DNA from: Arcobacter sp. FWKO B
Lineage (GTDB): Bacteria; Campylobacterota; Campylobacteria; Campylobacterales; Arcobacteraceae
Assembly (NCBI RefSeq): GCF_014844135.1
Contig: NZ_CP041403.1
Coordinates: 310,001-374,000 of the forward strand
Direction: 5' to 3'
Length of the DNA: 64,000 nucleotides
How positions within the stretch are numbered: position 1 is the first letter of the stretch; each line of letters begins with the position of its first letter. A program made the translations under genes and the position numbers. The notes under the pieces were generated by a model, which was not told the DNA's origin, searched no databases, and saw nothing but the letters and a program-made list of their open reading frames with translations. This document shows positions 58,953 to 64,000 of this stretch, one piece after another.

Positions 58953-60377
58953 CTAAAAATTAAAATATAAAAATTCTGAAACTTTATGCATTTCAATTAG
59001 AGAAATAACATACAATACCGCAATAATAAATAAGGTCTTATATGACTTAGAAAATCCTGAGCGTAAATAAAAAGAACTGTTTTTCAAAAAGAATACAATT
59101 AAAAAACTCCAAACTATCATACCAATTGTTTTCTCATCCCCATTAATATTACTTAAAATATCTTTCATTTTATAGCTCACAAAATGAATGTCGTTAAAAT
59201 TGAACATTCCCTTCAAAACTTTCATAGCATCATCCCATTCTTTAGCCCTAAAGAATACCCATGAAATATTAATAAAATTAAATGTAATAAACCATGCAAT
59301 AATACTATTTAGTTTAAAGTTTAATTTTTGCCACATACGATGAATTACAAGTGCCATTCCATGTAAAAGTCCCCAAAATACAAATGTCCATGCCGCACCA
59401 TGCCACAACCCACCAAGAAAAAAAGTTACAAGAAGATTAGTATAAGTCCTAAATTCACCTTTTTTATTTCCACCAAGTGGGATATAAATATAATCTCTTA
59501 GAAAACGAGATAATGTTATATGCCATCTTCTCCAAAAATCTTGTATATTAGTAGCTTTATATGGGGAATTAAAATTAATAGGAAGTTTAATGTTAAAAAG
59601 CAGTGCTAAACCTATTGCCATATCTGCATACCCTGAGAAATCAAAATATAATTGAAAAGTATAACTTAATGATGTTACCCATGCTTCTAAAAGATTTAAA
59701 GTATAAGCATTATCAAACCCATTTGTAGCCCACTCTGCAAGAGTATCTGCAATTACAACTTTTTTAAAAAGTCCTACAGCAAATATAAACAATCCTAGTG
59801 CAATATTCTTATAATTTTTTACTAAATTCCATTTATTAGCAAATTGGGGCATCATCTCTTTATGATGTACTATTGGTCCTGCTATAAGTTGTGGGAAAAA
59901 TGTAACAAATACAGCATAATTTAAAAAATCATACTCTTTTGTTTCACCACGGTAACTATCTACCAAATATGCTATTTGTTGAAAAGTAAAAAAACTTATT
60001 GCTAAAGGTAATGTTAGGTGAAAAAGTTCTAAATTAGTATCACTAAAAAAATTAAAATTACTTATAAAAAAATCTGTATACTTAAAGTATCCAAGTAGTG
60101 AAAGATTTCCAACTATACCTATAGTTAATAGTTGTTTTTTGTTTACTACTTTTTGTTCGCTATCCTTAGTTAAACTTGTTCCTATTACATAATTAAAAAG
60201 CATTGAACAAAGTATCAAAGGAAGATAAATAACATTCCACCAACTATAAAAAAATAAACTAGCAAGTACCAAAAAAGCTTTTGCTGCTGTTACTAATCTT
60301 ATATGTATTAAATAAAAATACATAAAAAATACTATTGGTAAAAATAAGAAAATAAATTCATAAGAATTAAAAAGCAT
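58953..60377 (-). CDS. MBOAT family O-acyltransferase
   Basis: This 474-residue polytopic membrane protein of the AlgI/DltB type transfers acyl groups across the inner membrane. About 10-12 membrane segments are visible. The key region contains FDFSGYADMAIG, FWRRWHITLSRFLRDY, IPLGGNKKGE and the catalytic His in LGGLWHGAAWTF. The ATG at 60377 follows AGGTGG. It is packed between O-antigen ligase (14 bp) and an SGNH-like protein (7 bp), which supports O-acetylation of surface polysaccharide rather than alginate; no alginate genes are seen. Confidence 0.92.
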   Translation of the reverse strand: MLFNSYEFIFLFLPIVFFMYFYLIHIRLVTAAKAFLVLASLFFYSWWNVIYLPLILCSMLFNYVIGTSLTKDSEQKVVNKKQLLTIGIVGNLSLLGYFKYTDFFISNFNFFSDTNLELFHLTLPLAISFFTFQQIAYLVDSYRGETKEYDFLNYAVFVTFFPQLIAGPIVHHKEMMPQFANKWNLVKNYKNIALGLFIFAVGLFKKVVIADTLAEWATNGFDNAYTLNLLEAWVTSLSYTFQLYFDFSGYADMAIGLALLFNIKLPINFNSPYKATNIQDFWRRWHITLSRFLRDYIYIPLGGNKKGEFRTYTNLLVTFFLGGLWHGAAWTFVFWGLLHGMALVIHRMWQKLNFKLNSIIAWFITFNFINISWVFFRAKEWDDAMKVLKGMFNFNDIHFVSYKMKDILSNINGDEKTIGMIVWSFLIVFFLKNSSFYLRSGFSKSYKTLFIIAVLYVISLIEMHKVSEFLYFNF

Positions 60378-60391
60378 ATGCAACCACCTAA

Positions 60392-61615
60392 TTAATTATC
60401 ACTACTTTTATTTGACAACACATAAAAAACAGAACTAAACAATACAAAAAATAACATTGAATTATTTAGGTGAAATATTAATCCAACCATTGTCCATAAA
60501 AGATATAAAAATATAAAAACCGTTTTTAAATCTTTGTACTGCATTTGATCAATATCCATTTTAAACAAATAATAAAAAATCAACAAGAATAAGAAAAGCC
60601 CAATAAAACCTAATTGAACCAAATATTGTACAAATCCATTATGATAATCAACATAACAAAGCTTATCATTTTCTATAATAAAATCAGCCAAACCTAATCT
60701 TATTACTTCATCTTTCGTATGTACAGCTTCATCACCAATACCAGTGCCTAGTAATGGCTCATGAAAGCTACTCTTAACACCAGTTATCCACAATCCAACT
60801 CTTGCTGAAAATGAATTTGTATAATCATCATTTATAATCATTTCGTTTAAATCATGTAGAGTATAATTCATTCTATCATGAAAAGTTGGACTTGCATAAT
60901 AAGCAGAAAAGAATAATACTATACTTAATGAAAATGTCATAAAAGTTGTTTTAATTTTATTACTAGAATGTAAAAATCCAATAACTATTATTCCAACTAA
61001 GAAAATTACTTGTCCCGTTCTTCCACCATTTATAAATAAATTTGCAAATGAAGAAATCAGGTATAAACTATATATAATTTTCCATTTTAAATTATCAGCC
61101 AACAACACTCTATAAATTAAAATAAATGTAGTAAAAGCGAGATATGCACTATAATTTGTATGATCCATAAATGGACTAGGGTCATGAGGTGACACACCAT
61201 CTTTTGTCCAAAGTTCAAAAAAAATCCCATATGAGACAACTTCACTAATAAACATTCCTACCAAAAAAGCTGAAAAGATATATTCAATATATTTTCGTTC
61301 TAAAGAGGTTATAATAATAGGTATAATTAAAAAGTGCCAATACTTTCGCAGGTAATCCATAGCAAATGCTATATCACTACTCCAAAATAATGATAGTATG
61401 CTTAACCCAAGAAATCCACAAAGAGCTAGTACAAATTTATTTTGTTTCAAATCATTAATTTTTTTCCTAAAGTCACCCTCAATTAGCCAAATAATTATTA
61501 ACAATATCTCAATCGCTGTCGTTCCAGCTTTAGAAAGTGGTAATAAAAATGCATAAATAACTATTAAATAATTTAATACAATATTATAATTAATTTTATG
61601 TTTTATACTTACTAT
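60392..61615 (-). CDS. O-antigen ligase family protein, apparent ATA start
   Basis: This polytopic membrane protein of the WaaL/Wzy_C family joins O-chains to lipid A-core or acts as a polymerase. About 10-11 membrane segments are visible. The large periplasmic loop has GVSPHDPSPFMDHTNYSAYL and INGGRTGQVIFLVG with the conserved Arg, then LLGTGIGDEAV and VDYHNGFVQYLVQLG with the conserved His. The start is uncertain. The first canonical in-frame start is TTG at 61504, inside the first hydrophobic helix. The frame continues upstream through VLNYLIVIYAFLLPLSKAG to ATA at 61613-61615, which lies 6 bases after a good AGGAG; this gives 407 residues. The stop-containing upstream gene is 9 bp away. 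Confidence 0.82.
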   Translation of the reverse strand: MVSIKHKINYNIVLNYLIVIYAFLLPLSKAGTTAIEILLIIIWLIEGDFRKKINDLKQNKFVLALCGFLGLSILSLFWSSDIAFAMDYLRKYWHFLIIPIIITSLERKYIEYIFSAFLVGMFISEVVSYGIFFELWTKDGVSPHDPSPFMDHTNYSAYLAFTTFILIYRVLLADNLKWKIIYSLYLISSFANLFINGGRTGQVIFLVGIIVIGFLHSSNKIKTTFMTFSLSIVLFFSAYYASPTFHDRMNYTLHDLNEMIINDDYTNSFSARVGLWITGVKSSFHEPLLGTGIGDEAVHTKDEVIRLGLADFIIENDKLCYVDYHNGFVQYLVQLGFIGLFLFLLIFYYLFKMDIDQMQYKDLKTVFIFLYLLWTMVGLIFHLNNSMLFFVLFSSVFYVLSNKSSDN

Positions 61616-61624
61616 TGTTAACTC

Positions 61625-62467
61625 CTACTCACAAACTTTATTAATACCATTTTTACAATAAAAAATATTTTTTTCTTTATTAGAATTCATAATGGATCTG
61701 TTAACAGCTCCTTCATCTTCACCGAATCTTTTTTTATGATATAAATGTGCTATATTTGCCACATTTCTACATGATTTCATCTCAATTCCAGCACTTCTAA
61801 ATCTCCATGTAGGATCAACATCTTCTCCCTCACAAGGTAATACAAAAGTTTCATCAAAGCCATTAATTTTATAAAAATCATCTTTATAGCAAGAAAAATT
61901 ACATCCTATAATATGCCTTACTTTTCTCATATGAATCAGCTTACTTATGATACTATTTGGTAACAGCGGTATACCATCTTCAGGATGTCTAGCTTTATCT
62001 TTTAATAACTGTCTTATTAATCTAAAAAAATTTTTTTCTATATCAAATACCCTTATTTTTCTACTCTTAACTTTTAAACTAAACTCTTCACCTAATTCAA
62101 ACCTTTTACCACAAAGAACTATGCCTTTTTCTGCTAATTTTACATGTCCCTCTATAAATGTACTATAAGGAACACAATCACCATCAATAAATATTAAATA
62201 TTCATATTTTGAAGCTACAACGGCTCTGTTTAATGCTCTATTTTTTCTCCAGCCAATATCTTCTTGAAAAAGATGAGTTATATTTAAATTTTTATATTTT
62301 TCTTTAGCCATCTTTACATAATCAAACATTTCATTACTGTCACCATCTTCAGAAATTAAAACTTCATTTGGTAACACTGTTTGATTTGATAAACTATCTA
62401 ATATCAAATCCAAACTATCTGTATCTTTATATACTGAAATTATAAATGAGCTCTTTGGTAAATTCAT
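61625..62467 (-). CDS. GT2 family glycosyltransferase, paralogue of the gene at 56492
   Basis: This 280-residue inverting GT-A transferase has SSFIISVYKDTDSLDL, LISEDGDSNEM, the metal site in YLIFIDGDCVPYSTF, then GCNFSCYKDDFYKINGFDE and a Glu/Asp-rich GEDVDPTWRFRSAG. The order and wording of motifs match the plus-strand GT2 gene at 56492, indicating duplication within the locus. No membrane segment is present. It is separated from the upstream GT2 gene by 153 bp containing a likely promoter, and from O-antigen ligase by a few bases. Its stop codon contributes to the ligase's ribosome-binding sequence. Confidence 0.9.
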   Translation of the reverse strand: MNLPKSSFIISVYKDTDSLDLILDSLSNQTVLPNEVLISEDGDSNEMFDYVKMAKEKYKNLNITHLFQEDIGWRKNRALNRAVVASKYEYLIFIDGDCVPYSTFIEGHVKLAEKGIVLCGKRFELGEEFSLKVKSRKIRVFDIEKNFFRLIRQLLKDKARHPEDGIPLLPNSIISKLIHMRKVRHIIGCNFSCYKDDFYKINGFDETFVLPCEGEDVDPTWRFRSAGIEMKSCRNVANIAHLYHKKRFGEDEGAVNRSIMNSNKEKNIFYCKNGINKVCE

Positions 62468-62591
62468 ATCTATTTTTTCCTCACAGTAATAATTTTTTAA
62501 TTCTTAACTTCTTTAACTATTCAATATTTATCATTTTTTACATCTTTAATAAATCTATAACTATATCTACAGAATAAACAAAATCAACAAT

Positions 62592-62597
62592 ATTATA
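62592..62597 (-). promoter_or_regulatory. candidate -10 box in the 153-bp gap of the polysaccharide locus
   Basis: TATAAT on the minus strand, in the context AATTATAATATTG, lies about 125 bases before the GT2 gene at 62467. It could start a separate transcript for GT2, O-antigen ligase, MBOAT and the SGNH-like gene. The gap (62468-62620) is otherwise plain AT-rich DNA with no gene. Confidence 0.4.
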
Positions 62598-62620
62598 ATT
62601 CTGAACTTTAGAGGTCAATA

Positions 62621-63547
62621 CTACCATTTATAATAACCTACTAGTTTCTTTAAAAATCCTTCAAAATAACCAACCAACATACTTGTTGGCTTTATAAAAA
62701 AGAATTTATTTTTCCAATATTTTGTCTTCCAAATATTCTTTGTTGTTTTTTTATAATTTTTAGAAACAACTTTCTTATAATCACTCGGGTATTTGTCAAA
62801 TAAATCAACACAAAAACGATTAAATAACAATGCATTCACCAAATATTGAGAGTACTGTAAACTATTAAAAAGAGCCTTGTCTTTATTTTCATTTAAATAC
62901 ACAGTACCTTGTGAATCATGAATTCTAAAATAAGACAAAACTTCATCATAAATAAACAGGTCTCCATGTTCCAGCTGTCGTAACCACATATCCAAATCAG
63001 CGAACATAAGTATTGAAACATCAAATAATCCAGAATATATATTTTTCCTTCTAAACATAACTGTAGTAGGCTCTCCAATCCAATTACTATATTTTAATGA
63101 TTCAATGATAGCTTTTTCTCTTGGAATTAATCCAATATGTTTTGCTTTTAAAATATCATCTTGTTTTCCGAAACATTGCCTGTGAGAACTAACTACAGAT
63201 ACTTCTTGTTGTGTATCTAATATTCTCACAAATATTTCCAAACATTTTTCGTGCAATTTATCATCAGCATTGACAAATTTTATATATTCACCATTTGCAA
63301 TCAATAGTGCTTTATTATAATTTCTATACATTCCAATATTAACATCATTTACAATCAACCTTATTCTAGAATCCTTTTCTATATATTTCTCTACTATTTC
63401 TTTTGTATTGTCAGTTGAAGCATTATCTAATACTATCAATTCAAAATCTTGAAATGTTTGAGCTAAAATACTATCAATAGCTTCTTGAATATAATTTGCA
63501 TAGTTAAATGATGGAATTAAAACGGATACTTTTGGATTATTAGTCAT
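62621..63547 (-). CDS. GT2 family glycosyltransferase
   Basis: This 308-residue enzyme opens with KVSVLIPSFNYANYIQEAID. It has LIVLDNASTDNTKEI and the metal-site stretch YIKFVNADDKLHEKCLEIF, which uses Ala-Asp-Asp where many have Asp-x-Asp. A longer C-terminal helical part (about 200-308) is Lys/Tyr rich. It differs clearly from the other two GT2 enzymes of the locus. Its start overlaps the RfbH-type gene stop by 8 bp, so the two are cotranscribed. The sugar it transfers is unknown, possibly the dideoxy sugar made by its neighbour. Confidence 0.9.
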   Translation of the reverse strand: MTNNPKVSVLIPSFNYANYIQEAIDSILAQTFQDFELIVLDNASTDNTKEIVEKYIEKDSRIRLIVNDVNIGMYRNYNKALLIANGEYIKFVNADDKLHEKCLEIFVRILDTQQEVSVVSSHRQCFGKQDDILKAKHIGLIPREKAIIESLKYSNWIGEPTTVMFRRKNIYSGLFDVSILMFADLDMWLRQLEHGDLFIYDEVLSYFRIHDSQGTVYLNENKDKALFNSLQYSQYLVNALLFNRFCVDLFDKYPSDYKKVVSKNYKKTTKNIWKTKYWKNKFFFIKPTSMLVGYFEGFLKKLVGYYKW

Positions 63548-64000
63548 TAATATACTCCCTTATTTTTTCAATCATATAATTAATAGCATCATCACCCATA
63601 CCAGGATACAATCCTATCCAAAAACTATCATTCATGATTTTATCAGTCACTTTTAAATCTCCAACTACTCTATAATCTTGATTTAAAACCATATGGTCAA
63701 ACATAGGGTGTCTTGTCATATTTCCTGCAAAAAGATTTCTTGTTTGAACATTGTTATTTTCTAAATATTCGACTATTTCATTTCTTGTAAATTTTGCTTC
63801 ATCTGTTAATGTCATCATAAATCCAAACCAGCTAGGATCTGAGTTTGGTTGAGTTTCTACTAATTGCAACTCTTTGAGAGCTTTTAATCCATTGTATAAT
63901 TTTTTATAATTTTCTTTTCTCTTTTCTACAAATGTTGGGAATTTTTCAAGCTGAGCTACACCAACTGCTGCTTGCATATCTGATACTTTTAAATTAAATC
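63540..64000 (-). CDS. RfbH-type lipopolysaccharide biosynthesis dehydratase, C-terminal part (partial)
   Basis: The frame is open through the window end, giving about 153 C-terminal residues; the start lies beyond 64000. FNLKVSDMQAAVGVAQLEKFP, then PSWFGFMMTL, GNMTRHPMFD and DSFWIGLYPGM match RfbH (CDP-4-keto-6-deoxyglucose-3-dehydratase) of the DegT/DnrJ/EryC1/StrS aminotransferase fold. RfbH uses PMP and an iron-sulfur centre to remove the 3-hydroxyl on the way to 3,6-dideoxyhexoses such as abequose, paratose or tyvelose. The part with the catalytic site and the Cys residues is outside the window. The GT2 gene follows with an 8-bp overlap. Confidence 0.85.
   Translation of the reverse strand, partial: FNLKVSDMQAAVGVAQLEKFPTFVEKRKENYKKLYNGLKALKELQLVETQPNSDPSWFGFMMTLTDEAKFTRNEIVEYLENNNVQTRNLFAGNMTRHPMFDHMVLNQDYRVVGDLKVTDKIMNDSFWIGLYPGMGDDAINYMIEKIREYIND

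Noticed and set aside
1-64000. Phage, defence-system or toxin-antitoxin genes
   Set aside because: I looked on both strands and found no recombinase, restriction, Cas, abortive-infection or small toxin/antitoxin-like pair that I could support.

Overview
The window is AT-rich and densely coded, and its gene content points to a Campylobacterota bacterium of Arcobacter/Sulfurimonas/Sulfurospirillum type. The evidence is: promoter candidates with a good TATAAT box and no clear -35 box; a hemL gene followed by an AtpZ-type gene; a histidine kinase with an HQWRQP motif; a 623-residue RpoD; and many ATGA stop/start overlaps. I cannot name the species. I see no rRNA, tRNA, CRISPR array, transposase, prophage or origin. 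The longest gap between genes is about 185 bp.

Layout. 1-1638 (minus): end of a surface-polysaccharide cluster (GT2 glycosyltransferase, cut by the window edge; polysaccharide deacetylase; WaaP-like kinase). 1717-6475 (minus): type II NADH dehydrogenase-like flavoprotein, a one-chain ADP-forming acyl-CoA synthetase, and phosphoglucomutase. 6638-9469 (plus): GAPDH and an unusual pyruvate kinase-like protein. 9472-11394 (minus): GH57 4-alpha-glucanotransferase. 11490-23573 (plus): a carbon-storage operon with phosphofructokinase, sugar nucleotidyltransferase with a decayed mutase domain, GH57-GalT fusion, glycogen synthase, ROK glucokinase, phosphorylase-like protein, DUF4912 protein and GH57 branching enzyme. 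23591-29529 (minus): a small membrane protein, pyruvate kinase, phosphoglucose isomerase, a coiled-coil protein, a Na/Pi cotransporter and a hypothetical protein. 29713-33365 (plus): two-component pair, small acidic protein, SulP transporter. 33411-37141 (minus): DHH phosphoesterase, CCA-adding-type enzyme, leuB, leuD. 37277-39863 (plus): rpoD and a linked gene. 39888-42143 (minus): small membrane protein, atpZ, hemL. 42253-49965 (minus): response regulator, giant sensor kinase and GGDEF/EAL protein. 50021-55449 (plus): TonB-like protein, chemoreceptor, argF, hemN. 55446-64000: a second surface-polysaccharide locus, with three plus-strand genes converging on a minus-strand block (SGNH-like protein, MBOAT acyltransferase, O-antigen ligase, two GT2 enzymes, and an RfbH-type dehydratase cut by the window end).

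How the genes fit together. From 2.9 to 29.5 kb nearly every gene serves glucose-phosphate and alpha-glucan metabolism. Glucokinase, Pgm, Pgi, Pfk, GAPDH and two pyruvate kinase homologues give much of a glycolytic route. The ADP-forming acyl-CoA synthetase could harvest ATP from acetyl-CoA. The polymer enzymes are a non-textbook set: GH57 enzymes in place of GH13 ones and no glgC. Two proteins have lost signature catalytic residues: the phosphorylase-like protein has Ser448 where the PLP lysine should be, and the nucleotidyltransferase's mutase domain lacks its metal-binding aspartates. A GH57 domain is also fused to a GalT-type nucleotidyltransferase. This atypical alpha-glucan system is the best candidate for undescribed biology here. 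The signalling module at 42-50 kb and an O-antigen ligase that appears to start at ATA are further points of interest.
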